Shown here: positions 16,580-25,020 of the stretch, piece after piece | How positions within the stretch are numbered: position 1 is the stretch's first letter | Layout: each line of letters starts with the position of its first letter | Source of the DNA: Streptomyces albiflavescens | GTDB lineage: Bacteria; Actinomycetota; Actinomycetes; Streptomycetales; Streptomycetaceae | Assembly (NCBI RefSeq): GCF_014645835.1 | Contig: NZ_BMMM01000008.1 | Coordinates: 366,901 to 430,900, forward strand | Reading direction: 5' to 3' | DNA: 64,000 nt | Made by a program: the position numbers and the translations under genes | Notes under the pieces: generated by a model | The model's input: only the letters and a program-made list of their open reading frames with translations | Told to the model about the DNA's origin: nothing | Database searches by the model: none

Positions 16580-18199
16580 TCAGCCCTCCGCCACCACCGC
16601 CTTCGCGGGCAACGGCTCCGCGGGCAACGGCTCCGCGGTCAACGGCTCAGCGTGCGGCGCCTCTGCGGGCGGCGGCTCCGTGTCGCCAGGAGTCGTCCGC
16701 TCCGGCAGGAGGTCCAGAACCGCCCGCCGATGGGTCTCGCTCGTGGCGTCGTCATACGGGTCCGGCGTGGCCGGGACCTGGAGGCGCAGAACGGCACCGG
16801 TGCCGAGGCGCGCGTAGCCGCGGCCGGGCGGCATGTCCCGGGTGGGGGTCGTGTGCGGGGGCGCGCCCAGGATCGTCTCCAGTTGGGCGGAGGAAGCCGG
16901 ACCGAGCACCACGCGCGCGCGGGTGTGCTGGCGAATCGCGTCGCTGAGCAACTCCAGGCCGTCGAAGTGCTCGGCCACGACCACCGTGACGCCCGCCGCG
17001 CGCCCGTGCCGGAGGGGGACCTGAAGGAGGGCCAGCGGATCCTTGCGCCCGTCGGCGGCGGCCAGGTGGCCGAGCGCGCTGGGCCGGTCCAGAAGGATCC
17101 ACAGCGGGTTCTTGATGTCGTCCGGCGGGGGATGTCCCGCCTGGCGGGCACGGTTCGCGGCGATCAACCGCCGTTCCGTCTCGTGAGCGGCCCATTCCAG
17201 ACTGGCGAGTGCCCCCGCCAGGCCGCACTCGACGGCCAGCACTCCCTCCCGGCCGGTCATACAGGCGTACTCGCCGGTGCCGCCCCCCTCGACGACGACG
17301 ACATCGCCGCACTGAAGAGCCTGCACGGCGATGGAGCGCAGGAGGGTGGTCGTGCCGCTGCCGGGATCGCCGACCACCAGCAGGTGCGGCTCCGTGGAGC
17401 GGATCCCCGTGCGCCAGACGACCGGGGGAACGTCGCGCTGTTCGTCACCGTAGGTGAGAGGGAGTGTGCGCTGGACGTCGGCCGGGTCGGTGAAGCCGAG
17501 GACGGTCTCGCCCGGCGCGGTGACGAAGCGCTGGGCGGAGATGTCGGTCGGGAGGGGCGGGAGGACGGTGACGGTGAGTTCGTTGCCCTCCTCGTCCCAA
17601 TCGAAGTGGTACTCGCGGCCACGCCCCGACTTGGCGTGCAGGAGTTGCTCGATGCGGGCGCGGGACTCCGTTTCGCCGTCCGTGAAGTAGGCGGGATAGC
17701 GGATGAGGAGTCGGGAAACGCGTCCGTCGTCGTCGAAGTCGTACGAGGAGAAGGCCTTCTCCCAGTCGCCGCTGTGGGCGTAGAGGGGATCGGGATCCTC
17801 GGCCGCCGAGAAGTACGGGACCAGGGCCTCGTACAGCGACTTGAGCCGCCCGGTCTGCGCCTCGTCGGGGCCCGTGGGTGCCGACGAGGCGCGGTCGCGG
17901 CCTGCCCAGGCTGCCGCCGCCATCAGGCTGATGACGGCGAGCAGCGGCCCGTACGGCGCCAGCGCGACGACCAGGATCACCGAGGCCACCAGGAACAGCA
18001 GCGGCCCACGCCGGTCCTTGGGAGTGGCGGCCCACTTGCGCCGCCCGGCACCTGCCAGCCGGCGCAGTCCACGGGTGACCGTGATCAGCGGGTGGAGAAC
18101 GTCGGTGGCGCTGTCGGCCGCCGTCCGGGCCAGCTCCCGGCTTCGGGCGATCTGTGCGCTGCCGTTGCTCAGAATGCGGGGGAGAGGGCGCCGGGCCAC
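16580..18199 (-). CDS. sffA: SpoIIIE/FtsK-like ATPase SffA
   Basis: 539-residue membrane-anchored ATPase. Two adjacent hydrophobic segments near residues 64-98 (GPLLFLVASVILVVALAPYGPLLAVISLMAAAAW) anchor it. The ATPase core has a Walker A GDPGSGTTTL near residue 280 and a Walker B-like PLWILLD. The C-terminal 40 residues are a Pro/Ala/Glu repeat (AEPLTAEPLPAEPLPAK). It corresponds to S. coelicolor SffA (SCO1416), recruited by SmeA to sporulation septa and needed for accurate chromosome partitioning into spores. GTG start at 18199 with AGGAG upstream. smeA lies 40 bp upstream on the same strand, as in S. coelicolor. The usual FtsK gamma domain is absent. Confidence 0.9.
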   Translation of the reverse strand: MARRPLPRILSNGSAQIARSRELARTAADSATDVLHPLITVTRGLRRLAGAGRRKWAATPKDRRGPLLFLVASVILVVALAPYGPLLAVISLMAAAAWAGRDRASSAPTGPDEAQTGRLKSLYEALVPYFSAAEDPDPLYAHSGDWEKAFSSYDFDDDGRVSRLLIRYPAYFTDGETESRARIEQLLHAKSGRGREYHFDWDEEGNELTVTVLPPLPTDISAQRFVTAPGETVLGFTDPADVQRTLPLTYGDEQRDVPPVVWRTGIRSTEPHLLVVGDPGSGTTTLLRSIAVQALQCGDVVVVEGGGTGEYACMTGREGVLAVECGLAGALASLEWAAHETERRLIAANRARQAGHPPPDDIKNPLWILLDRPSALGHLAAADGRKDPLALLQVPLRHGRAAGVTVVVAEHFDGLELLSDAIRQHTRARVVLGPASSAQLETILGAPPHTTPTRDMPPGRGYARLGTGAVLRLQVPATPDPYDDATSETHRRAVLDLLPERTTPGDTEPPPAEAPHAEPLTAEPLPAEPLPAKAVVAEG

Positions 18200-18239
18200 T
18201 GCTGTCTCCTGGAGGTGCGTACGGACGTGAGGGGCGGGA

Positions 18240-18434
18240 TCAGAATTTGATGCCGCCGAGGAGGCTCGCCAGGCTCTCGCCGCCGGCCTTGATGCTCGGG
18301 GCGATGGCCGTGCTGGCCAGGTAGAAGCCGAACAAGGTCGAGACCAGGCAGTGCGACGCCTTGAGCCCGTCCTTGCGGAAGAAGAGGAAGACGACGACGC
18401 CGAGCAGGACCACGCCTGACATGGACAGGATCAT
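18240..18434 (-). CDS. smeA: Small sporulation membrane protein SmeA
   Basis: 64-residue protein with two predicted transmembrane helices (MSGVVLLGVVVFLFF and CLVSTLFGFYLASTAIAP) separated by a short RKDGLK turn and ending AGGESLASLLGGIKF. Size, sequence style and position directly upstream of sffA match SmeA (SCO1415), which localises SffA to sporulation septa. The ATG at 18434 follows AGGAGA. Its leader contains two perfect 19-bp direct repeats. Confidence 0.9.
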   Translation of the reverse strand: MILSMSGVVLLGVVVFLFFRKDGLKASHCLVSTLFGFYLASTAIAPSIKAGGESLASLLGGIKF

Positions 18435-18447
18435 TTGAGTTCTCCTG

Positions 18448-18485
18448 GTTCGTGGGGACAGTCACCGTTCGTGGGGACAGTCACC
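18448..18485 (-). repeat. Two perfect 19-bp direct repeats in the smeA leader
   Basis: 18448-18466 and 18467-18485 are identical 19-bp units beginning GTTCGTGGGGACAG on the plus strand and directly abutting. They sit just upstream of the smeA ribosome-binding site. They could be a regulator site or a tandem duplication; farther upstream, GGGTGAA (18537-18543) and TTCACCC (18555-18561) form an inverted repeat. Confidence 0.8.
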
Positions 18486-18713
18486 ATGAGTACTTCCAGG
18501 ATCACAGGATGTATCCATACGATAAAAGGTGCAACTGGGTGAATTTCCGATGATTTCACCCACATGGCGGAGTCGTCTTGGGCCACCTGGGCAGGTCTGA
18601 TGCGTCCGGCGGGTCTGCTGTGATCATTGCCGAGGACGGTGCCGGTCATGTCCCGACGGAGCCAGTACGCTGTCGATTCACCCGAACGGTTGTAGTGAGA
18701 GGCGGTCCGGCCG

Positions 18714-19106
18714 ATGAGTGAAGCCCCCGACCCCGAGGTCGTGGAGCTGGCGACCAAGATCTTCGATCTGGCGCGCCGTGGCGAGACCGAGGCGCTCGTC
18801 GCGTACGTGGACGCTGGCGTTCCGGCCAACCTCACCAACGACCGCGGCGACTCGCTCGTGATGCTCGCCGCCTACCACGGCCACGCCGAGGCGGTACGCG
18901 CCCTCTTGGAGCGCGGCGCCGAGGTCGACCGCATCAACGACCGGGGCCAGACGCCGCTCGCCGGGGCCGTCTTCAAAGTCGAGGAGGGCGTGATCCGGGT
19001 GCTCCTGGACGGCGGCGCCGATCCCGCCGCTGGTACCCCCTCGGCCATCGACACGGCACGCATGTTCGGCAAGACGGAACTGCTCGAATTGTTCGGCGTG
19101 CGATGA
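18714..19106 (+). CDS. Ankyrin-repeat protein
   Basis: 130-residue protein made almost wholly of ankyrin repeats: LARRGETEALVAYVDAGVPANLTNDRGDSLVMLAAYHGHAEAVRALLERGAEVDRINDRGQTPLAGAVFKVEEGVIRVLLDGGADP, i.e. about three units with the G-x-TPL-x-A and L-L-x-x-GA-D signatures. No signal or membrane segment. It is presumably a cytosolic protein-interaction module; its partner is unknown. ATG at 18714 with GAGAGG upstream. It is divergent from smeA. Confidence 0.9.
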   Translation: MSEAPDPEVVELATKIFDLARRGETEALVAYVDAGVPANLTNDRGDSLVMLAAYHGHAEAVRALLERGAEVDRINDRGQTPLAGAVFKVEEGVIRVLLDGGADPAAGTPSAIDTARMFGKTELLELFGVR

Positions 19107-19406
19107 CTCGAACGTCCTGACCAGGCGAAACGCAGGAAAAAAGGGAGGCGGAACGGGGCCGCCGGAAATACGGTCGCGGCAGGAAGAACTGCCGAGTCAT
19201 CATGACGTCGTGATTCACGGACGCGATGGCTGGGCAGGTGTTGCCGCACCGCGCGGGCCGTGATGCGGCCCGCATGGGCCACCGACGAGAGGCAGAGGAA
19301 GATGGTCTACAGCAAGCAAGAAACGGCGGGCGCTCCGACGTGTTGTCACGCGGCCAGGTAATGCAGGTTCCCGGTTGCGTCGACGCTTGATGTGAGGCTG
19401 TTTCCC
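19107..19406 (+). other. 300-bp intergenic region without a gene
   Basis: No convincing frame. It contains one imperfect palindrome, ATCATGACGTCGTGAT at 19199-19214 (14 of 16 positions symmetric), that could be an operator for the downstream HEAT-like gene; no other structure was seen. Confidence 0.4.
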
Positions 19407-20825
19407 ATGTTCGATCCGGTCATAGCGCCCAGCGGAACGCTGCTCGGCCTGCTCCAGCGGGGCCGTGGCGACGGCACGCTGCACGCGCTCACCGCACCGC
19501 GGGCCGAAGCGCTCGCGGCACTGAACCACTGTGTGCTGCGCGATCCCCGCCACGACTGGCAGGTGGAGAACCGCTCCCTGTACTACGCCCGTCTCTTCCT
19601 CGATCTGAGCGGTGAGCTCGACGAGATCGAGCGGCACCTCTTCGACGCCGAGGACGTCCTCGACACGTGCGAGTCACGCACCGGGCTCGCCCTCGCGGTC
19701 CTCGGGCACCTCGCCTCGTACGGCAGGCGCGACGCGCTCGAACTGCTGCGCAGGTACGCCGCCTCCGGCACCAACTGGGCCTGGGCTCTCGACGAGCTGG
19801 CCCTGCGCGACGACGACGCGGGTCTGCGCGCCCTGGCCGCGCCCGTACTCGCCCGCTTCCCGGCCGACGCGGAGGGCGAGGCGGAACTCGCCGCCACCGT
19901 GCGCGACGCCTTCGAGCCACGGCCCTGGCGGCTGTGGGCCGACGATCCGCGCGAATCCATCGGCACGCGCGTGCGTGCCGCCCAGGAACAGGGCTCCTTC
20001 GACCGCTGGCAGCGCCAGATGCGACCGTCCGGGCCTCGCCCCGGGTGGAGCGTCCAGGCTGTCTTCGAGTGGGCGCAGCAGGGCATCGACCGCGGCGCCG
20101 CGCTCCATGTCCCGGCCGCCCGCTGCCTCACCGCCGTCGCCGGCCCCGAGGACCGGCCCGAGATCGTCGAGGCCGCCCGCGGCGGCGGCGACGGAGCGCG
20201 CTGCACCGCCTTGCGCTATCTCGCCGACAGCAACGATCCGGACGCCCTCGACCTGATCGCGGGAGCGGTCGCCGACGGATCGACGACCGTGGCCGAGGCC
20301 GCCGTCGACGCCTTCGAGCGGATGCGCAGTGTCGCCGCCGTCGACCGGGCACGAGGGTGGGCGCACCGGCCCGACACCCTGGGAGCCGCCTCGGGACGGA
20401 TGCTCGCCTGTCGGGGCGGGGCGCAGGACAGCGAACTGGTCCTGGGCGCGCTGCGGGAAGCGGTACGGGGCGAAGGCCCCGACGCGCCGACCCTGTGGAC
20501 CCTCGTCGACGGCACCGGACGGCTCGGCATCGCCTGTGCCGCACCCGTGCTGCGGCACATCTACCGCGAGACGGCGTCATCCCATCTGCGCGGGCGCGCC
20601 GCCCGCGCCCTGGCCACCACCGACCCCTCCTTCGCCGCCGGCTTCGCCGTCGAATGCCTGTGGGACTGCGAGGAGACCACGCGAGAGGTGGCCGCACGGC
20701 ACGCCGAGACCGGTGATGCCCGTGTGGTGGATCAGCTGCGCCGGCTGGCGGCGGATCCGGCCGAGGAGGCGGACGTCCAGACAGCGGTCCGGAGCCGGAT
20801 CGGGCCCGACATGCCGGCAGTATGA
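19407..20825 (+). CDS. HEAT-repeat-like helical protein
   Basis: 472-residue soluble protein composed of helical hairpin repeats: for example RTGLALAVLGHLASYGRRDALELLRRYAASG, ALHVPAARCLTAVAGPEDRPEIVEAARGGGDGARCTALRYLADSNDPDALDLIAGAVADGSTTVAEAAVDAFERM and a C-terminal block LRGRAARALATTDPSFAAGFAVECLWDCEETTREVAARHAETGD. This is the A/L-rich pattern of HEAT/PBS-lyase-type repeats. No catalytic motif was seen. The ATG at 19407 has GAGG nine bases upstream and is preferred to 19392. Probably a scaffold; partner unknown. It is on the same strand as, but 139 bp before, the glycosyltransferase operon. Confidence 0.8.
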   Translation: MFDPVIAPSGTLLGLLQRGRGDGTLHALTAPRAEALAALNHCVLRDPRHDWQVENRSLYYARLFLDLSGELDEIERHLFDAEDVLDTCESRTGLALAVLGHLASYGRRDALELLRRYAASGTNWAWALDELALRDDDAGLRALAAPVLARFPADAEGEAELAATVRDAFEPRPWRLWADDPRESIGTRVRAAQEQGSFDRWQRQMRPSGPRPGWSVQAVFEWAQQGIDRGAALHVPAARCLTAVAGPEDRPEIVEAARGGGDGARCTALRYLADSNDPDALDLIAGAVADGSTTVAEAAVDAFERMRSVAAVDRARGWAHRPDTLGAASGRMLACRGGAQDSELVLGALREAVRGEGPDAPTLWTLVDGTGRLGIACAAPVLRHIYRETASSHLRGRAARALATTDPSFAAGFAVECLWDCEETTREVAARHAETGDARVVDQLRRLAADPAEEADVQTAVRSRIGPDMPAV

Positions 20826-20964
20826 ACGTTCGGTGACCCCGGAGTCAGGAGGGCATGGACGGGGGCCGACCTGCTCGGGTGTGCAGCGCAACGCTCATGG
20901 GACGTTCACCGTTCGCAAAGATCCACGTTGACGCGGCCACGTCCAGTACGGCGACAACACCGGT

Positions 20965-22089
20965 ATGCGTGTCGTCATCGTGACCGAATCCTTTCCCCCC
21001 GATGTGAACGGCGTGGCCCACTGCGCGCTCCAGACCGCCCGGCACCTCGTCGATCGCGGTCACGCTCCCCTCGTCGTCGCCCCGGCCACCGCGGCCGGGA
21101 GCGGGCCCGACGCTCTCGCGCCGTGCCCCGTCGTCCGTGTCCCCTCCCTACCGCTCCCGGGCTACCCCCAGGTCCGCGTCGCCCTCCCCAGCCGACGCGT
21201 CGCCGCGGCGATCACCGAACACCGCGCCGACATCGTCCACCTGGCCAGCCCCTTCATCCTCGGCGTCCGCGGCATGGCGGCCGCCGCCCGGCTCGGCATC
21301 CCCGCCGTGGCCGTCTACCAGACCGACCTCGCCGGCTACGCCCGTACGTACATCAGCGCGGGTGAGGCCACCGCGTGGCGGCGCATACGCTCGGTGCACG
21401 CCGCCGCCGACCGGACGCTCGCCCCGTCCAGCGCGGCCCTGCACGACCTGGAGGCACACGGTGTGCCCCGGGTACGGCTGTGGCCGCGCGGTGTGGACAC
21501 GGTCCGCTTCCGTCCCGACCGCCGGGACGAGGCGCTCCGTCGTGAACTGGCGCCGAACGGCGAGCTGATCGTCGGCTACGTCGGCAGGCTCGCCCCCGAG
21601 AAGCAGGTCGAACTGCTCGCCGGGGCGTGCGGACTGGACGGCGTGCGCGTCGTCGTGGTCGGCGACGGGCCGAGCGAAACCACCCTGCAGAGCGCCCTTC
21701 CCGGCGCGGTTTTCCTCGGACGTCGCACCGGCGACGAACTCGCCCGGATCTTCGCCTCCTTGGACGTCTTCGCGCACACCGGCCCCTTCGAGACCTTCTG
21801 CCAGACCGTGCAGGAGGCGATGGCGAGCGGGGTGCCCGTCGTCGCGCCCGCCGCGGGCGGACCGCTCGACCTGGTGGCCCACGGGCGTACGGGGCTGCTG
21901 GTGCCTCCGCGCGACGCGGACGCCGTGCGCGACGCGGTGTGGGCCCTGGCCTCCGATCCGGCTGTCCGGGCCGCCTACGGGGCCGCCGGGCGTGCCATGG
22001 TCGAGGGCCGCACCTGGGCCGCTGTGGGCGACCAGCTCATCGGGCACTACGCCGATGTGCTCTCGGCGCGGAAGCTGGTGGCGGCATGA
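20965..22089 (+). CDS. GT4-family glycosyltransferase (alpha-mannosyltransferase-like)
   Basis: 374-residue GT-B enzyme. The N-terminal domain begins RVVIVTESFPPDVNGVAH, the classic start of GDP-mannose-dependent alpha-mannosyltransferases (PimB/MgtA type). The C-terminal domain carries GYVGRLAPEKQVE, VVVGDGP, and the donor-binding GPFETFCQTVQEAMASGVPVVAPAAGG (E-x7-E). Probably cytosolic or membrane-peripheral, adding a sugar to a lipid acceptor. First gene of a three-gene operon whose members overlap by four bases (ATGA at 22086), so translation is coupled. The acceptor is not determinable. Confidence 0.92.
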   Translation: MRVVIVTESFPPDVNGVAHCALQTARHLVDRGHAPLVVAPATAAGSGPDALAPCPVVRVPSLPLPGYPQVRVALPSRRVAAAITEHRADIVHLASPFILGVRGMAAAARLGIPAVAVYQTDLAGYARTYISAGEATAWRRIRSVHAAADRTLAPSSAALHDLEAHGVPRVRLWPRGVDTVRFRPDRRDEALRRELAPNGELIVGYVGRLAPEKQVELLAGACGLDGVRVVVVGDGPSETTLQSALPGAVFLGRRTGDELARIFASLDVFAHTGPFETFCQTVQEAMASGVPVVAPAAGGPLDLVAHGRTGLLVPPRDADAVRDAVWALASDPAVRAAYGAAGRAMVEGRTWAAVGDQLIGHYADVLSARKLVAA

Positions 22090-23240
22090 GTCTGCGCATC
22101 GTACGGCTCGCCAACTTCGTCGCCCCCGCGTCCGGCGGCCTGCGCACCGCGCTGCGGGAGCTGGGCGCGGGCTACCGGGCGGCCGGGCACGAACCGGTGC
22201 TCATCATCCCCGGTGAGCGCGCGAGCGACCGCGACACCGAACAGGGCCGGGTGATCACGCTGCCCGGGCCGCTGCTGCCCGGGACCGGCGGCTATCGCGT
22301 GCTCACGGACAAGCGGCGAGTGGCCCGGCTCCTGGAGTCGCTCGCACCCGACCGCCTCGAAGTCTCCGACCGGACCACCCTGCGCTGGACCGGAGTGTGG
22401 GCACGGCGCGCCAGGGTGCCCGCCGTGATGGTCTCCCACGAGACCGCCGACGGAGTGCTGCGGACCTGGGGTCTTCCCGAGGGGATGGCCCGGCGGACCG
22501 CCGACGCCCTCAATGTCCGTACGGCCCACACGTATGCGCGGGTCGTGTGCACCACGGAGTTCGCCGAGCGCGAGTTCGTCCGCATCGGCGCCCGCAATGT
22601 CGTACGTGCCCCGCTGGGTGTGGATCTGGTGGGCCGGCACCCCGCGCTGCGGGACCCCGCGCTGCGCGCCCACTACGCGCGCGCGGACGAGGCGTTGCTC
22701 GTGATGTGCTCCCGGTTGTCCGTCGAGAAGCGGCCGGGCACGGCACTCGACGCGCTGGAGGCGCTGCTGCGGCGCGGACAGCGGGCCGTGCTCGTCGTCG
22801 CCGGGGACGGACCGCTCAGGACCCGGCTCGAACAGCGCGCCCAGGAGCGGAGGCTGCCCGTCACCTTCCTCGGGCACGTCTCCGACCGTGCCGTGCTCGG
22901 TGCGCTGCAGGCCTCCGCCGATGTGTGTCTGGCCCCCGGGCCCGCCGAGACGTTCGGGCTCGCCGCCCTGGAGGCGATGGCCTGCGGTACGCCCGTGGTG
23001 GCCAGCGCGCTGTCCGCCCTGCCGGAGGTCGTCGGGTCCGCCGGGGCCACCGCCGGGGACAGCGGGGACTCCTTCGCGGACGCGGTACGGCTGCTGCTCG
23101 GGCGTCCCGAGCGCGAGCGCAGGCGGGCCGCACGCGCGCGTGCCGAGTGCTTCGGCTGGGGCGCCGCGGTGGAGGGCTTCCTCGCCGCGCACGACGCGAT
23201 GGTTCCGGTGCGGCCGCGCGCGCAGGAGGGCGTCGCATGA
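22086..23240 (+). CDS. GT4-family glycosyltransferase
   Basis: 384-residue second GT-B enzyme with a distinct N-terminus (MSLRIVRLANFVAPASGGLRTALRELGAGYRAAGHEPV, the nucleotide-independent acceptor domain with GG-x-R). C-terminal donor site: CSRLSVEKRPGTALDALE, VVAGDGPLRTRLE, FLGHVSDRAVLGAL, PGPAETFGLAALEAMACGTPVVAS. It overlaps both neighbours by ATGA (22086-22089 and 23237-23240). The two GTs are only distantly alike, so they probably add consecutive sugars to one acceptor and not duplicate one step. Confidence 0.92.
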   Translation: MSLRIVRLANFVAPASGGLRTALRELGAGYRAAGHEPVLIIPGERASDRDTEQGRVITLPGPLLPGTGGYRVLTDKRRVARLLESLAPDRLEVSDRTTLRWTGVWARRARVPAVMVSHETADGVLRTWGLPEGMARRTADALNVRTAHTYARVVCTTEFAEREFVRIGARNVVRAPLGVDLVGRHPALRDPALRAHYARADEALLVMCSRLSVEKRPGTALDALEALLRRGQRAVLVVAGDGPLRTRLEQRAQERRLPVTFLGHVSDRAVLGALQASADVCLAPGPAETFGLAALEAMACGTPVVASALSALPEVVGSAGATAGDSGDSFADAVRLLLGRPERERRRAARARAECFGWGAAVEGFLAAHDAMVPVRPRAQEGVA

Positions 23241-24091
23241 GACCGCTGCGGTTCGTGGCCCTCGGGGACTCGCTGACGGAAGGCGTCGGCGACCCTGTCG
23301 GGGAAGCTTGGCGCGGGTGGGCCGCACTGCTCGCGCAGGGGCTGGCCCCCGCGGACACTCCCGTGGATTTCACCAACCTCGCGGTCAGCGGGGCGCAGAC
23401 GCGGGACGTGCTGGAACGGCAGACACCGGCGGCGCTGGCCTCGGAGCCCGACGTCGTCTCCGTCGTGATCGGTGTCAACGACACCCTGCGCTGCACCTTC
23501 GACATTCACTCCGTGGCAGCGCGGCTCGACAAGGTGTACGCGGCGTTCCGGGCTCGGGATGCGGTGGTGATGACGGCCTGTCTGCCGGATCCCGGCTCCA
23601 TGCTGGGACTGCCGGGCGCGCTGGCACGCCCGCTGGCCCGGCGGCAGCGGGCCGTCAACACGGTCGTGCACGCGCTGTCCGAGCGGCACGGGGCGGTGCA
23701 TCTGCATGCGGCGGAGGAGGAGTGGCTGACGGACCGTGCGATGTGGAGCGCGGACCGGCTCCACCCGGGGGAGCAGGGGCACCGGCAACTCGCCCTGCGC
23801 TTCCACGCGCTGCTGGCCGAGCAGGGCGTCGCCACCGGGGCCGCGCCCTCGGCCGAGCCCGAGTTTCCCGCACCCACGCGGTCGGCCAGTCTGTTGTGGC
23901 TGGCCACCGCCGGAACGGGGTGGGTGGCCCGGCGGTGCACGGACCTGCTGCCGCAGCTGCTCACCCTTGCCGCCGCCGAGGTACGCCACCGGGCGCGCGG
24001 CACCAGCGCGCGGCTCGACCTCAGTGCCTCGCACGCCGTCGCGTCCGCGCTGGCCGCGCTGTCGGTGGCCGAACAACCGGACGCGGCATGA
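23237..24091 (+). CDS. SGNH/GDSL-family hydrolase
   Basis: 284-residue SGNH hydrolase. All four blocks are present: ALGDSLTEG (nucleophile Ser), NLAVSGAQ (Gly), VIGVNDTLR (Asn) and DRLHPGEQGH (Asp/His). No signal peptide, so the enzyme is cytosolic. The last ~80 residues after the hydrolase domain (SAEPEFPAPTRSASLLWLATAGTGWVARRCTDLLPQLLTLAAAEVRHRA) are an added amphipathic tail. Coupled by ATGA to the upstream glycosyltransferase; it may de-acylate, or trim, the glycolipid built by the two GTs. That role is inferred from context only. Confidence 0.9.
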   Translation: MRPLRFVALGDSLTEGVGDPVGEAWRGWAALLAQGLAPADTPVDFTNLAVSGAQTRDVLERQTPAALASEPDVVSVVIGVNDTLRCTFDIHSVAARLDKVYAAFRARDAVVMTACLPDPGSMLGLPGALARPLARRQRAVNTVVHALSERHGAVHLHAAEEEWLTDRAMWSADRLHPGEQGHRQLALRFHALLAEQGVATGAAPSAEPEFPAPTRSASLLWLATAGTGWVARRCTDLLPQLLTLAAAEVRHRARGTSARLDLSASHAVASALAALSVAEQPDAA

Positions 24092-24116
24092 CGGTTCAGC
24101 TGCTACGCGGAGGCGC

Positions 24117-24986
24117 TCAGCGGCGGCGTACGGCCACGAAGCGGACCGGCGTGCCCGGGACCGCCTGAGCGGCCGCGGGGAGGTCGGTGGAACGGACGAC
24201 CGCGATCACCGGGTACCCCCCGGTGGTCGGATGGTCGGCGAGGAAGACGACCGGGCGGCCGTCGGGCGGTACCTGGACGGCGCCCAGAACCATGCCCTCA
24301 CTGGGGAGTTCGCCGGAAACGGCCCTCTCCAGTGAGGGCCCGTTCGTCCGCAGGCCTATGCGGTTGCTCGCGGACGACACCCGGTAGGCGCCGGTGGTGA
24401 GGGTGCGCACGGCCGACGCCGTGAACCAGTCGGCGCGGGGGCCCGGCGTCACGCGCAGGACCAGTTCGGCGGGCGGAGCGACGTGCGGGACGACGTCCAC
24501 GCGCGCGTGGAGCGTGTCCGGGCGGCCCAGAGGCAGCACCATGCCGTCGGAGAGCGGCGGGGGACCGAGGCCCGAGAGAAGGTCCGTGGAGCGGCTGCCG
24601 AGGACCGGGTCCACGGCCACTCCGCCGGAGACGGCCACATAGCCGCGCAGCCCGGCACGCGCGTGGCCGACGTCCAGCAGTGCTCCGGCGGGCACGTGGA
24701 CGGGCGCCCCCCAGGCGGCCGGACGCCCGTCCACGGTGACCGGACAGGGCGCTCCGGCCACCGCCACGGTGACCGCGGAACGCGGCCGCAGGGCGCACCC
24801 GTTGAGGGTCGTCTCCAGAACGGCCGCTTCGGCGGGGTTGCCCACGAGCCGGTTGACCAGCGCCGCCGCGGGCCCGTCGAGGGCGCCGGAGCGCGGTACG
24901 CCGAGGTGTGCGTGGCCGGGACGGCCCTGGTCCTGGACGGTGGTCAGGAGACCGGCCCGGACGACGGAGAGGGCACGGTCGGTCAT
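24117..24986 (-). CDS. pxpC: 5-oxoprolinase subunit PxpC (biotin-dependent carboxyltransferase-like)
   Basis: 289-residue subunit of the ATP-dependent prokaryotic 5-oxoprolinase PxpABC, which converts L-5-oxoproline to L-glutamate. Family signatures: LSVVRAGLLTTVQDQGRPGHAHLGVPRSGALDG at the N-terminus, NRLVGNPAEAAVLE, GYVAVSGGVAVDPVLGSRSTDL, RVSSASNRIGLR and the end FLADHPTTGGYPVIAVV. Last gene of the operon; 34 bp separate it from pxpB. Convergent with the SGNH gene. Confidence 0.95.
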   Translation of the reverse strand: MTDRALSVVRAGLLTTVQDQGRPGHAHLGVPRSGALDGPAAALVNRLVGNPAEAAVLETTLNGCALRPRSAVTVAVAGAPCPVTVDGRPAAWGAPVHVPAGALLDVGHARAGLRGYVAVSGGVAVDPVLGSRSTDLLSGLGPPPLSDGMVLPLGRPDTLHARVDVVPHVAPPAELVLRVTPGPRADWFTASAVRTLTTGAYRVSSASNRIGLRTNGPSLERAVSGELPSEGMVLGAVQVPPDGRPVVFLADHPTTGGYPVIAVVRSTDLPAAAQAVPGTPVRFVAVRRR

Positions 24987-25020
24987 GAGCGCCTCGGTGA
25001 TGAGAAGCGGGACGTGGCGG

